Below, piece by piece: positions 36,800 through 45,658 of a stretch of 55,703 bases of DNA. Each line of letters starts with the position of its first letter. The stretch's first letter is position 1. The stretch covers positions 1-55,703 of the forward strand of contig CALKOT010000043.1 in NCBI GenBank assembly GCA_938092015.1. Direction: 5' to 3'. A program made the position numbers and the translations under genes. Source of the stretch: an uncultured Paracoccaceae bacterium. GTDB taxonomy: Bacteria; Pseudomonadota; Alphaproteobacteria; Rhodobacterales; Rhodobacteraceae. The notes under the pieces are model-generated. The model searched no databases. It was given only the letters and a program-made list of their open reading frames with translations, and was not told the DNA's origin.

Positions 36800-37818
36800 G
36801 CTGCTACCCTATCTGCGTGTAATGCTTCTGACTTCAAGGCATCAATCACATCACCTGGCTCAGTCATTCGCATGACCTTTTGGCGGACGACGGCGCCGCC
36901 GGGCATGCGTTCCAACCACCACCCAAGGTGTTTGCGAGACACTCGAACGCCAAGATCCGCGCCGTAAAAGGAAAGCATCGCCTCATAGTGCTCAATCATC
37001 AGATTGGTGCGATCCGCTCCTGTCGGCGGTTGGAAACTTCGCCCCTCCAACCCGGCGGCGATTTCGGCAGGTGCCCAGGGCGCGCCCTGCGCACCTCGTC
37101 CGACCATGACGCCATCAGCGCCGGACTGGCGCAGCGCTTCTTTTGCCGTTGCGATGTCGATGATATCGCCATTAGCGATTACAGGTACTTTGACCGCATT
37201 CTTCACCGGGCGGATCGCCTGCCAGTCAGCGACACCCCTGTAAAACTGGCACCGGGTGCGACCGTGGATGGTGATCAGTTGAACGCCAGCATCTTCAGCC
37301 CGGCTGGCGATATCTGCGGCGTTCAACTGCCCTTCATCCCATCCGAGCCGCATCTTCAGCGTCACCGGCGCTTTCACAGCGCCGACAACTGCATCAATCA
37401 GGCTGAGCGCATGGTTAGGCTCTCGCATCAAGGCAGACCCTGAATAACCAATTGTGACCTTCTTCGCGGGGCACCCCATGTTGATGTCAATGATCTCAGC
37501 GCCCGCGCCTTCCGCCCGCCTTGCCGCCTCAGCCATCAGGTCGGCCTCACGCCCTGCAATCTGGATAGACGCGATACCGGCTGCTGGATCAATCTCTGCC
37601 TTGTGGGCGGTTCCCATTCTGCCGTTGACAAGATCGGCGCTGGCGATCATCTCGGATGTGACCAATCCTGCGCCAAACCGCGCAGCGATACGACGGAAAG
37701 GTAGATCGGTGATCCCCGCCATGGGCGCGAGAAGAGCATTGTTTTTAAGCAGAACAGGTCCGATATGAAGCATCATGCCGCCTAATAATTGTGCTGATAT
37801 GGACATTGTTAAACCCAC
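36796..37818 (-). CDS. dusB: tRNA-dihydrouridine synthase DusB (NifR3)
   Basis: This flavoenzyme reduces uridine in tRNA to dihydrouridine. Blocks seen are ALLAPMAGITDLPFRRIA, the catalytic-Cys loop INMGCPAKKVT with GSALM, TIHGRTRCQFY and NGDIIDIATAKEAL. With the start at 37818 it has 340 residues. Internal ATGs at 37806 and at 37776/37773 (MMLHIGPV) also fit, and the last pair has AGGCGG just upstream, so the true protein may be 15 residues shorter. It is the first gene of the ntr operon, as nifR3 is in Rhodobacter and Azospirillum. It faces ispDF across about 60 bp. Confidence 0.94.
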   Translation of the reverse strand: MGLTMSISAQLLGGMMLHIGPVLLKNNALLAPMAGITDLPFRRIAARFGAGLVTSEMIASADLVNGRMGTAHKAEIDPAAGIASIQIAGREADLMAEAARRAEGAGAEIIDINMGCPAKKVTIGYSGSALMREPNHALSLIDAVVGAVKAPVTLKMRLGWDEGQLNAADIASRAEDAGVQLITIHGRTRCQFYRGVADWQAIRPVKNAVKVPVIANGDIIDIATAKEALRQSGADGVMVGRGAQGAPWAPAEIAAGLEGRSFQPPTGADRTNLMIEHYEAMLSFYGADLGVRVSRKHLGWWLERMPGGAVVRQKVMRMTEPGDVIDALKSEALHADRVAA

Positions 37819-37881
37819 TGCCCCAAATCGGGCAAGTGGACGTATCGACGCTGAGGCGCTGACATCCGGGACTGCCGCACA

Positions 37882-39027
37882 ATGACTACTGCAGCACTCA
37901 TCGTAGCAGCAGGACGAGGGTCACGTGCTGGTGGCGGCCTGCCCAAGCAATATCGCCAAATTGGGGGCGAGCCAATTTTGGCGCGGACGATACGTGCGCT
38001 GCTAACCTGCAAGCAGGTCGACCTTTTGCGTGTTGTGATCCACCCTGACGATAAGTTGCTATACGAAGACACGGCGCCAGATGATCCTCGTCTAGGACCA
38101 CCTATTATTGGCGGGTCTGAGCGTGCGTTATCGGTCAAGCTTGGGCTGGAGGCGATGGCCGAAGACCCGCCAAACAAAATATTGGTGCACGACGCCGCCC
38201 GGCCTTTTGTGACACAGGCGGCCATTTGTGACGTAATCGAAGCGTTGGTCGATTACCCCGGCGCGCTGGCTGCGGTGCCGGTTGTGGACGCCCTCCGGCG
38301 CGAAGAAGATGGCCTTTGCGCAGACCCAATTGACCGCACTCGTGTCTGGCGGGCCCAAACGCCGCAAGGGTTTCACTTCGACGAAATCCTTGCAGCCCAT
38401 CGCGCCAACACAGATCCGATGGCTGCTGACGACGCGGAACTGGCGCGGGCAGCTGGGTTGAGCGTTAAACTGGTCGAAAGCAACGCGGAGAACTTTAAGA
38501 TCACCACACCCAATGATTTTGCGCGAGCTGAACGTCAGCTTTCTGTGGCCCTCGAAACGCGAGTTGGTCAGGGATATGACGTTCACGCATTTGCCCCCGG
38601 TGAGAAGGTCACGTTATGCGGCGTCGACATCCCCTTTGACAAAACGCTATCAGGGCATTCGGATGCTGACGTTTCAATGCATGCCCTTACTGACGCCATA
38701 TTCGGAGCCTTGGCCGAAGGTGACATTGGCCAATGGTTCCCACCATCTGAAGCTGAATGGAAAGGCGCAGATAGCGCGATTTTTCTGGAAAAGGCGATGG
38801 AGCGGATCCGCGCCCGTGGGGGCGTCCTGATCAATGCCGACATCACGATTGTCTGCGAGCAACCCAAAATCGGACCCCATGCTCAAGCGATGCGCCAGAG
38901 GCTGGCAGAGATCATGATGGTCGAAGTGGGCCGCATATCGGTTAAGGCCACTACGTCTGAGAGGCTAGGCTTCACGGGTCGGAGCGAGGGCATTGCCGCG
39001 AATGCAATCGTGAGCATCAGTCTATGA
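37882..39027 (+). CDS. ispDF: Bifunctional IspD/IspF of the MEP isoprenoid pathway
   Basis: This 381-residue fusion has IspD (MEP cytidylyltransferase) at residues 1 to about 222: LIVAAGRGSRAGGGLPKQY, then LVHDAARPFV and DAELARAAG. IspF (MEcPP synthase) runs from about 227: GYDVHAF with metal ligands Asp233 and His235, SGHSDADVSMHAL, and SERLGFTGRSEGIAANA. The fusion is typical of alphaproteobacteria. It catalyses two non-consecutive steps of isoprenoid synthesis. The next gene starts inside its stop (ATGA). Confidence 0.97.
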   Translation: MTTAALIVAAGRGSRAGGGLPKQYRQIGGEPILARTIRALLTCKQVDLLRVVIHPDDKLLYEDTAPDDPRLGPPIIGGSERALSVKLGLEAMAEDPPNKILVHDAARPFVTQAAICDVIEALVDYPGALAAVPVVDALRREEDGLCADPIDRTRVWRAQTPQGFHFDEILAAHRANTDPMAADDAELARAAGLSVKLVESNAENFKITTPNDFARAERQLSVALETRVGQGYDVHAFAPGEKVTLCGVDIPFDKTLSGHSDADVSMHALTDAIFGALAEGDIGQWFPPSEAEWKGADSAIFLEKAMERIRARGGVLINADITIVCEQPKIGPHAQAMRQRLAEIMMVEVGRISVKATTSERLGFTGRSEGIAANAIVSISL

Positions 39028-39416
39028 CCGAAACACGCATCGCCACCCCGCTGATTGCAATTTTACTCGCCTGGGGCCTGCACTGGCTTGGCGGCTTTCC
39101 CCTCCTTGCGATTGCAACGATTGCATTGGCGGTATTTGGGTGGGCCAATCGACCTGCCCGCAATAACCTCCCCATCGCAGACTTGATCGCTGGACAATGG
39201 CTTGCCCTTTGGGCGCTATCAGGCGGTCTATGGTTTGCCGCGGTTGCGTCGCATATATTTCCCTACCCGGGCTGGATCGGCGCGCTTGTGATGTACCATG
39301 TACTCCTTTGGCTTTGGAATGAGCGCGATGATTACTGGCGGCACATCTTCGCTGGCGCCGCTGCTGCGATCATTACACTGTTCTTTGCCGCACTTTCACA
39401 TGGATGGCTGAAATGA
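39024..39416 (+). CDS. Degenerate phosphatidylglycerophosphatase A-like membrane protein
   Basis: This 130-residue hydrophobic protein sits where pgpA lies in related genomes, between ispDF and cinA, and keeps the segment AGQWLALWAL. PgpA normally has about 160 residues with an N-terminal GxGxxPxAPGTxGS loop, an IDExxGQ motif and a late DDxxAG motif. Here the N-terminal loop is missing, the Glu before GQ is replaced (IADLIAGQ), and the last motif reads RHIFAG. It has about four membrane segments. It overlaps ispDF and cinA by ATGA, so translation is still coupled. It probably lacks the known phosphatase chemistry; a new role or relic are both possible. Confidence 0.65.
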   Translation: MTETRIATPLIAILLAWGLHWLGGFPLLAIATIALAVFGWANRPARNNLPIADLIAGQWLALWALSGGLWFAAVASHIFPYPGWIGALVMYHVLLWLWNERDDYWRHIFAGAAAAIITLFFAALSHGWLK

Positions 39417-39901
39417 AACTCGACCTCGATGATCTGGCCGCAAAGGTTTTGAAAGCTTGCGACGCCAAAGGCCTGAAAGTTTGCACTGTTGAAAGCTGCA
39501 CAGGCGGGCTTGTGGCAGCGGCGCTTACCGAAATCGCCGGGTCATCATCTGTGTTCGAGCGCGGCTTCGCCACGTATTCGAACCAGGCAAAAATGGAACT
39601 GGTGAATGTCTCCAAAGACACGCTGATCGCCCACGGGGCGGTTTCGGTTGAAACAGCAAGGGAAATGGCTGCTGGTGGGCTCGCCGCATCACGGGCCGAC
39701 CTGTCTGTCGCAATTACAGGCATTGCAGGTCCCGGTGGAGCAGGTGACAAACCAGAGGGCCTAGTCTGTTTCGCCGCTGCATCAAAATCAGGCGAAAAAC
39801 TGGAATCGCGTAAGGAATTTGGTGCCTTGGGGCGATCAAATGTGCGGGCCGTAAGCGTTGAAGAAGCTCTGAACATGTTGCTTACGTTAGCTAGCCGATA
39901 A
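39413..39901 (+). CDS. pncC: CinA C-terminal domain, nicotinamide-nucleotide amidohydrolase
   Basis: This 162-residue protein is the stand-alone CinA_C/PncC domain, which deamidates NMN to nicotinate mononucleotide. The motifs are TVESCTGGLVAAALTEIAGSS near the N-terminus and AITGIAGPGGAGDKPEGLV in the second half. I chose the ATG at 39413, which overlaps the previous stop (ATGA); an ATG at 39404 would add three residues. The N-terminal molybdopterin-binding part of full CinA is absent, as is usual in alphaproteobacteria. Confidence 0.93.
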   Translation: MKLDLDDLAAKVLKACDAKGLKVCTVESCTGGLVAAALTEIAGSSSVFERGFATYSNQAKMELVNVSKDTLIAHGAVSVETAREMAAGGLAASRADLSVAITGIAGPGGAGDKPEGLVCFAAASKSGEKLESRKEFGALGRSNVRAVSVEEALNMLLTLASR

Positions 39902-40049
39902 CGTTCTGCCTGTTTATTGGGCGACTTGCATAACGCCGCGGCATTTGCCTCATTTTTTAGCGATATTCATCAGTTGGTGCTTGAAAGCGCTCGTATCCAG
40001 ACGTCACAAGTCGGGCAAGACCCAAAAAAAATGACAAGGGATACAAACT

Positions 40050-41231
40050 ATGAATGGCGCAGATACCGCCTGGATCATCGTCGCGACGGCGCTGGTCCTC
40101 TTCATGACATTGCCTGGCCTTGCACTGTTCTACGGTGGGCTTGTCCGCTCTCGCAATGTGTTGTCCGTCTTCATGCAGTGTTTTTCCATCGCCTGCCTGA
40201 TGAGTGTTCTTTGGCTGGTTGCCGGATACTCAATCGCATTCGGCGAAGGTAACGCGTATTGGGGCGGGCTTGATAAAGCCTTTCTGATGGGCGTCGATGC
40301 GAACACTCTGTCCGGCACAATCCCCGAGGTGCTGTTCTTCGCATTTCAGATGACCTTTGCAATCATCACACCTGCCCTAATCGTCGGCGCCTATGTCGAA
40401 CGTGTTGGATATGGCTTTGTCATGGTGTTTTCAGGCTTATGGATGCTGCTTTGTTACGCACCGGTAGCCCATTGGATCTGGGGTGGCGGCTTGCTGGCAG
40501 GTGGTGAGAATGGCCTGTTCGACGAAGCCGTGAAAGATTTTGCAGGTGGCATCGTTGTGCATGAAACCGCCGGGATCGCGGCGCTGGTCGTCGCCATTGT
40601 GCTGGGTGCGCGTTCAGAAAAAGCCAAACCCCCACACAACCCTGGCTATGTCATGATCGGCGCTGCGATGTTGTGGGTCGGTTGGTTCGGCTTTAATGGC
40701 GGATCGCAGCTGGCGGCGGATGGCGGCGCGGCTATGGCGCTGACGGTCACGCATATTTCCGCAGCGACAGCCTCACTTAGCTGGGCGCTCTATGAGCGGA
40801 TCAAGCATGGCAAGGCGTCCATGGTAGGCTTGGTCACCGGCACGATTGCAGGTCTTGCCTCGATCACACCTGCGTCCGGTTTTGTTGGCCCGGTTGAGGC
40901 GCTGATCATCGGCGCGGTTGCCGGTGTACTGTGCCAGGAGATGTGCGGCGTCATCAAGAATACCTTCAAGATCGACGACACGCTTGATGTCTTCGCTGTG
41001 CATGGTGTCGGCGGCGTCTTTGGTACGATCATGATCGCGGCGTTCGGCGCAGGCGACTGGACGGCGCAGCTTGGCTCGCTTGCAGTGGTTGGCGTCTTCA
41101 CGTTGGTGGTGACGACGATCATCGTCTACGCAACCAAGCTGATCATGCCGATCCGCGTTAGCCGGGATGAAGAGATTGAGGGGCTTGATTACGCTTCTCA
41201 CGGTGAACGCGCCTACGACATCGTCTCATAG
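40050..41231 (+). CDS. amtB: Ammonium transporter AmtB
   Basis: This 393-residue membrane protein is an Amt channel. The twin pore histidines are His171 (GGIVVHETAG) and His318 (VFAVHGVGG), and the recruiting Asp163 is in VKDFAGG. The start GADTAWIIVATALVLFMTLPGLALFYGG is the first membrane helix, so no cleaved signal peptide is present. PII protein GlnK normally precedes amtB in an operon; here the 148 bp upstream hold no glnK and I found no good sigma54 promoter. The location 2.2 kb from the ntr operon is suggestive of nitrogen control but is not proof. Confidence 0.96.
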   Translation: MNGADTAWIIVATALVLFMTLPGLALFYGGLVRSRNVLSVFMQCFSIACLMSVLWLVAGYSIAFGEGNAYWGGLDKAFLMGVDANTLSGTIPEVLFFAFQMTFAIITPALIVGAYVERVGYGFVMVFSGLWMLLCYAPVAHWIWGGGLLAGGENGLFDEAVKDFAGGIVVHETAGIAALVVAIVLGARSEKAKPPHNPGYVMIGAAMLWVGWFGFNGGSQLAADGGAAMALTVTHISAATASLSWALYERIKHGKASMVGLVTGTIAGLASITPASGFVGPVEALIIGAVAGVLCQEMCGVIKNTFKIDDTLDVFAVHGVGGVFGTIMIAAFGAGDWTAQLGSLAVVGVFTLVVTTIIVYATKLIMPIRVSRDEEIEGLDYASHGERAYDIVS

Positions 41232-41240
41232 GTTGAAAAT

Positions 41241-41267
41241 GACGAGGACGTGCAAAGCGTCCTCGTC
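41241..41267 (+). terminator. Terminator-like hairpin after amtB
   Basis: GACGAGGACG (41241-41250) pairs perfectly with CGTCCTCGTC (41258-41267) around the loop TGCAAAG. It begins nine bases after the amtB stop. Only TTA follows, so the U-tract is poor, but the stem is long and GC-rich. Confidence 0.65.
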
Positions 41268-41313
41268 TTAGGCCATGCTCAGCGGTAGGTTCCTCGCAAA
41301 GGAATCGCCGCAC

Positions 41314-41904
41314 ATGACCAGAAATTCGCTCTCCGATACGCTGAAACAGGCCTGGGCCTGCATGGAGGCAGGCGCTGCACCTGGCAAATCGCGATTTTCC
41401 ATGGTGCAAGTCGCCAACATTGGCGAAGATGGTCGCCCCCGCGCCCGTACGGTCGTAATCAGGAACGTCGATGTGGTGGCCAGAACCCTTGCCTTTCACA
41501 CAGATCAACGATCGCCAAAGGTGAAAGAGCTGCAGTCCGACCCCCGCGTCACAGTCGTCGGTTATGATATGGAAGCAGGCCAGCAGGTTCGGATTGAGGG
41601 CGCCGCGCGCCTGCATATCGGAGATAGCGAAGCATTGGCGGCTTGGGGTGAAAGCCGGGCGGAAGCCCGGGTCGGGTATCGTCGGCAGAATGCCCCCGGC
41701 GAGGCGTTGGCAGATCCTAAGATGGGCGATGCCCAGGCCGATGCGCTGACCCCGGCAGACCAGACACTTGGGTTTGACCGGTTTTGCTGGGTCGTGATCC
41801 AGGCGACAAAGGTCGACTGGCTAAGCCTTGGCTCACCTGATCATCGCCGGTCTATCCATCGCTGGAACGGCGCAGATTGGGACAGTTCTTGGGTGGCGCC
41901 CTAA
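41314..41904 (+). CDS. FMN-binding pyridoxamine-5'-phosphate-oxidase-like protein (Alr4036 family)
   Basis: This 196-residue protein has the split-barrel flavin fold: SRFSMVQVANIGEDGRPRARTVVIR, FHTDQRSPKVKEL and a C-terminal FDRFCWVVIQATKVDWLSLGSPDHRRSIH. The Alr4036-type family is related to PdxH, but substrate is unproven and B6 synthesis should not be assumed. The ATG at 41314 has AAGGAA about 13 bases upstream; an earlier in-frame start at 41275 lies close to the amtB terminator and has no ribosome-binding site. It converges on the gene at 41901 with a four-base overlap of the two stops. Confidence 0.8.
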   Translation: MTRNSLSDTLKQAWACMEAGAAPGKSRFSMVQVANIGEDGRPRARTVVIRNVDVVARTLAFHTDQRSPKVKELQSDPRVTVVGYDMEAGQQVRIEGAARLHIGDSEALAAWGESRAEARVGYRRQNAPGEALADPKMGDAQADALTPADQTLGFDRFCWVVIQATKVDWLSLGSPDHRRSIHRWNGADWDSSWVAP

Positions 41905-42365
41905 GGGTTTAAGGTTCGCTTGCCGTAAAGATCGACGGCGCGGTCTTCGAATGCCCTAACGATGCGTTGCATCGCCTGATCAAAAACCAAGCCGATCAGG
42001 GCCTGCAACGTCCGTGACTTGAATTCAAAGTCGACAAAAAAATCGACTTCGCAGGTCGTCTCGTCCACCGGGGTGAATTTCCAGTAATTGTTCAAATAGC
42101 GGAACGGGCCGTCGAGATAAGCGACTTCAATCTCTTTCATCTCCGGGCGGAGGGTCACACGGCTGCCGAACCTTTCGCGAAACAGCTTGAACGAAATCAC
42201 CAGATCCGCGTCCATGACTTCAGCCGGGCCATCTTCGCGGCGAGATCGCACGCGTGCAGCTGAGCACCACGGCAGGAATTCCGGATAGGATGGAACATCG
42301 CCGATCAGCGCATACATCTCGTCGGCGCTGTAAGGCATTTTTCGTTTTTCTGAGTGCGTCGGCAT
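41901..42365 (-). CDS. COQ10/RatA-type START-domain protein
   Basis: This 154-residue protein belongs to the SRPBCC polyketide-cyclase family (COQ10/RatA branch). Signs are YSADEMYALIGDVPSYPEFLPWC near the start, FRERFGSRVTLRP, GPFRYLNNYWKFTP and VDFFVDFEFKSRTLQALIG. Members bind ubiquinone or are named RatA in Escherichia coli; in alphaproteobacteria a quinone-chaperone role is likelier than a toxin. It is transcribed away from the phosphoribosyltransferase at 42500, with 134 bp between. Confidence 0.88.
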   Translation of the reverse strand: MPTHSEKRKMPYSADEMYALIGDVPSYPEFLPWCSAARVRSRREDGPAEVMDADLVISFKLFRERFGSRVTLRPEMKEIEVAYLDGPFRYLNNYWKFTPVDETTCEVDFFVDFEFKSRTLQALIGLVFDQAMQRIVRAFEDRAVDLYGKRTLNP

Positions 42366-42499
42366 GGGTGCGACGTGTAGCGTGTTTTCCCCGTGCAGGG
42401 GCGCCTGCCCGATTGTCGCAAGCTGGAAAGCTTTGATCTTGGATTGTGTCGGGTTTCAAAACGTCTCACAATAAGATCAGAGAGTTTTAGGGGGCATTG

Positions 42500-43030
42500 A
42501 TGAAAGACCATGTCGTAGACATCATGATCTCGGAAGCCGAGGTTATGGCCCGCGTCGATGCTTTGGCCACAGATATCAACCAGCATTTTGCTAACACGGA
42601 AAAACTGGTTGTCATCGGGCTGCTGAGGGGCAGCTTTGTTTTTATTGCCGACCTCGCGCGACGGCTGACATTGCCGGTAGAAATCGATTTCATTGAAGCG
42701 TCGTCCTATGGCGATGACATCACTTCAAGTCGTGAGGTGCGCATTCTGAAGGATCTGCGCGCTCCTATCGAAGGCCTGGATGTGCTGGTGGTGGAAGATA
42801 TCATCGACACCGGACACACCCTCAACCATGTGACGAAGCTGCTGAAAGCTCGCAAACCAAAGCGAATGGAAATCTGCACCCTGCTAGACAAACCGACACG
42901 GCGGGAGGTTGGGGTGGACGCGGCTTTCATCGGGTTTGAAATCCCCGATGAATTCGTGGTTGGCTATGGCATCGACTATGCCCAGCGCAACAGGAACCTG
43001 CCCTATATTGGCAAGGTGCGGTTCGTCTGA
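42500..43030 (+). CDS. hpt: Hypoxanthine phosphoribosyltransferase
   Basis: This 176-residue enzyme salvages purine bases with PRPP. The PRPP loop [14 protein letters not shown], the N-terminal [17 protein letters not shown] and the C-terminal [22 protein letters not shown] are diagnostic. I chose the ATG at 42500 over the TTG directly before it. TAGGGGGCA lies upstream. Its last 147 bases are overlapped antisense by the 3' end of the glycosyltransferase-like gene, which is unusual. Confidence 0.95.
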   Translation: MKDHVVDIMISEAEVMARVDALATDINQHFANTEKLVVIGLLRGSFVFIADLARRLTLPVEIDFIEASSYGDDITSSREVRILKDLRAPIEGLDVLVVEDIIDTGHTLNHVTKLLKARKPKRMEICTLLDKPTRREVGVDAAFIGFEIPDEFVVGYGIDYAQRNRNLPYIGKVRFV

Positions 43031-44110
43031 GGCACAGCCCGCCCCCATCGACTTTGACCCTGCGACGCCAGAACCTTTCACATGTGAAAGTAACGGTAAG
43101 CCGTTGATATTATTATCATCAGGTAGACAACACCTTATTTCGTTCACGCTTTGCATCAGAACCTTCTTCGCCCTGTCCGCCTTGCCCGCGGGAAGCGGCA
43201 ATCGACTGGTCATTGGCGGCGGCGGCTGAATTAGTGATGCGAGGGTATCAGTCATTGTGGTCGGTTCAACAGAGGTGGAGGTGCTTTCGGCCCATTTATC
43301 ATCGGCCACAGGCGCGACGCCAAACAGCGGCGCAGTGCGGGGGAAGACCTCAAACTGCCTCAACAATGCTCCCAGCGGGCACCAGTATTTCGGCAATCCA
43401 GCCTCAACCTCATGCAATTGACGCGCAATTTCCCAGCCATAAAGCGGAATGGCGGCTGTCGGCGCACCGGTGAAGTTTTCGACCTTTTCTTTGCGGGTCA
43501 GCAAGATGGCGCGATCGGCGTAGCCAAGTGGGTAGAACGCAGTCTTTGGCAAGGCGTTCTCAGCTTCCCCGCTTTTCTTCGCGAAATACGTCAACGCCTT
43601 TGCGCCCCATATGCCGGAACTCAAATCCTCTGCCGCTGCCGGATCTTTCATCGCCGCCAGCTGCGCCGGTTCTTCGGGCGTCGCCCAAGGCGGGATTGGC
43701 CGGGTCTCAGCGATAAACGCCAATATCGTCCGCAGCGCCATACTGTCAGGCGGCAGCGCCCGAACGTCCGGCGACAGATATCCGCCACCCTGCTCTGCAA
43801 GCAGGCGTCCGTCTTCGGTTCGAAGCGGTTGTATCAGCACGAAATCAGGCGCCACCCAAATCACACCGGGCCGTTGGGCGAGGCAATGATATCGGAAAAG
43901 GTCAGCAAGCAGCGAAGCGGGCGCTGCGTCTTGCGGAAGGATGTCGGCGGCGTCCTTGACGATAACGCCTTTGGGCGTCGGACCAGACGGATGATAGGCG
44001 TAAAGCGTCACAGGATGACCTGCGGCGACAAAACTGGCGAGGCTAAGCGCCTCAAGATAATTTATCGCGTCCTCACCCCAGAAACAGCAGATTTCTTGTT
44101 CCTGCGGCAT
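42884..44110 (-). CDS. Glycosyltransferase-like protein with an extended, antisense-overlapping C-terminus
   Basis: This 408-residue protein resembles bacterial GT-A enzymes of the TcdA/TcdB-DXD sugar-binding type. It starts [22 protein letters not shown], then [18 protein letters not shown], and has [24 protein letters not shown] where relatives have an xDxDV motif. Here the first Asp is Ala, so catalysis is doubtful. The start at 44110 has GGAAGGA about 12 bases upstream; the frame also stays open to 44215. Similarity to the fold ends at about residue 272. The last 136 residues are Pro/Ser-rich and then read antisense through the end of hpt, which suggests a lost stop or a frameshift. Confidence 0.65.
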   Translation of the reverse strand: MPQEQEICCFWGEDAINYLEALSLASFVAAGHPVTLYAYHPSGPTPKGVIVKDAADILPQDAAPASLLADLFRYHCLAQRPGVIWVAPDFVLIQPLRTEDGRLLAEQGGGYLSPDVRALPPDSMALRTILAFIAETRPIPPWATPEEPAQLAAMKDPAAAEDLSSGIWGAKALTYFAKKSGEAENALPKTAFYPLGYADRAILLTRKEKVENFTGAPTAAIPLYGWEIARQLHEVEAGLPKYWCPLGALLRQFEVFPRTAPLFGVAPVADDKWAESTSTSVEPTTMTDTLASLIQPPPPMTSRLPLPAGKADRAKKVLMQSVNEIRCCLPDDNNINGLPLLSHVKGSGVAGSKSMGAGCASDEPHLANIGQVPVALGIVDAIANHEFIGDFKPDESRVHPNLPPCRFV

Positions 44111-44309
44111 AGTTTGCCGGTCCTTCCAACGAGTTGCGATCATCGTCATATCGCCCTCATCACCAATTTTAAAGTCCAGCGCAGGCCATGCAACCGGCAC
44201 ATGCCCGGCGCCCACGTCAAGTCGCCCGGTTGACGCTTAGTGTGCAGATGCGAAATAGTAGCGAAAGACTTCGACTGACGTTCCGCCTAGTGAAAGGGAA
44301 TCACCAGAA

Positions 44310-45485
44310 ATGACTAACATCGTAATCGCCTCAGCAGCCCGCACGCCCGTCGGCTCATTTCTGGGATCCTTCGCCAACACGGCGGCGCATGACCTCGGGA
44401 CTGTCGCCATCGAAGCTGCACTTGAACGTGCTGGCGTTAATAAGGCTGACGTGTCCGAAACGATCCTGGGGCAGGTGCTGACTGCCGGACAGGGTCAGAA
44501 TCCTGCCCGTCAGGCACACATTAATGCCGGGCTGCCCGAAAGCGCCGCTGCATGGGGCATCAATCAGGTATGTGGCTCAGGGCTGCGCGCAGTCGCACTT
44601 GGCGCACAGCACATCATGCTGGGCGACGCTGATGTTGTTGTCGCTGGCGGTCAAGAAAGCATGTCGCTGTCCCCACACGTTGCGCACATGCGTGCTGGCA
44701 CCAAAATGGGCGACATGAAGTACACCGACAGCATGATCAAAGACGGTCTTTGGGATGCCTTCAACGGCTATCACATGGGCACAACGGCCGAGAATGTTGC
44801 GACGCAATGGCAGATTTCGCGGGACATGCAGGACGAATTCGCCGTTGCATCCCAGACCAAAGCTGAGGCTGCGCAAAAAGCTGGCAAGTTCGATGATGAA
44901 ATCGCAGCCGTCACGTTGAAAACCCGTAAGGGCGATGTTGTCGTGGACAAAGACGAATACATCCGCCACGGCGCAACAATGGAAGCGATGCAGAAATTGC
45001 GCCCCGCTTTCGCCAAGGACGGATCTGTCACTGCCGCGAACGCTTCGGGCCTGAACGATGGCGCTGCAGTCACCCTGTTGATGAGCGCGGATAACGCAGA
45101 AAAACGCGGCATCCAGCCCCTCGCCCGCATCGTGTCTTATGCGACCGTTGGCCTTGACCCAACCATCATGGGCGTCGGCCCGATCTATGCGTCCCGCAAA
45201 GCGCTGGAGAAAGCCGGTTGGAAAGCCGAAGATCTGGATCTTGTCGAAGCCAATGAGGCATTTGCCGCGCAGGCCTGCGCCGTGAACAAAGACATGGGCT
45301 GGGATCCGGCCAATGTGAACGTCAACGGCGGCGCAATTGCAATCGGCCACCCGATCGGGGCCTCAGGTTGCCGCGTCCTGAACACGCTGCTCTTTGAAAT
45401 GCAGCGCCGCGACGCGAAAAAAGGCCTCGCCACACTGTGCATCGGTGGCGGCATGGGCGTTGCGATGTGTATTGAGCGCGACTGA
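44310..45485 (+). CDS. phaA: Acetyl-CoA acetyltransferase (beta-ketothiolase) PhaA
   Basis: This 391-residue thiolase condenses two acetyl-CoA to acetoacetyl-CoA. The acyl-accepting Cys88 is in [12 protein letters not shown], and the late motifs are [14 protein letters not shown] and [12 protein letters not shown]. Length and sequence are typical of PhaA. It is followed by a strong terminator. PhaB, normally adjacent, lies 2.3 kb downstream beyond a regulator on the other strand, so phaA and phaB are not one operon here. Confidence 0.95.
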   Translation: MTNIVIASAARTPVGSFLGSFANTAAHDLGTVAIEAALERAGVNKADVSETILGQVLTAGQGQNPARQAHINAGLPESAAAWGINQVCGSGLRAVALGAQHIMLGDADVVVAGGQESMSLSPHVAHMRAGTKMGDMKYTDSMIKDGLWDAFNGYHMGTTAENVATQWQISRDMQDEFAVASQTKAEAAQKAGKFDDEIAAVTLKTRKGDVVVDKDEYIRHGATMEAMQKLRPAFAKDGSVTAANASGLNDGAAVTLLMSADNAEKRGIQPLARIVSYATVGLDPTIMGVGPIYASRKALEKAGWKAEDLDLVEANEAFAAQACAVNKDMGWDPANVNVNGGAIAIGHPIGASGCRVLNTLLFEMQRRDAKKGLATLCIGGGMGVAMCIERD

Positions 45486-45508
45486 TTGCTCTGACATTTG
45501 AATTGAGG

Positions 45509-45540
45509 CGCCCGGCTGTCACTGCAGCCGGGCGTTTTTT
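45509..45540 (+). terminator. Rho-independent terminator after phaA
   Basis: CGCCCGGCTG (45509-45518) and CAGCCGGGCG (45525-45534) form a perfect 10-bp stem around TCACTG, followed by six T residues. It begins 24 bases after the phaA stop. Confidence 0.93.
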
Positions 45541-45658
45541 ACTTCCATCGACCGGTTACCATAAACCCATCGCGAAGACCTTAAGGCATCTGCGGCAAAT
45601 TTCTTCTGCGTTGGCTCGCTATCTCAGTGGAACTCGGCAGCAAGATTGCAATCTTCAA

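Noticed and set aside
39902-40049. Sigma54 promoter (GG-N10-GC) before amtB
   Set aside because: The best candidate, GGGCGACTTGC, has seven rather than ten bases between GG and GC, and no better match was found.
43412-44233. 273-codon forward frame opposite the glycosyltransferase-like gene
   Set aside because: The reverse frame has recognisable GT-A blocks and a ribosome-binding site; this one is Arg/Cys-rich and motif-free.
44577-45350. 257-codon reverse frame across phaA
   Set aside because: Antisense to a complete thiolase; no family similarity.
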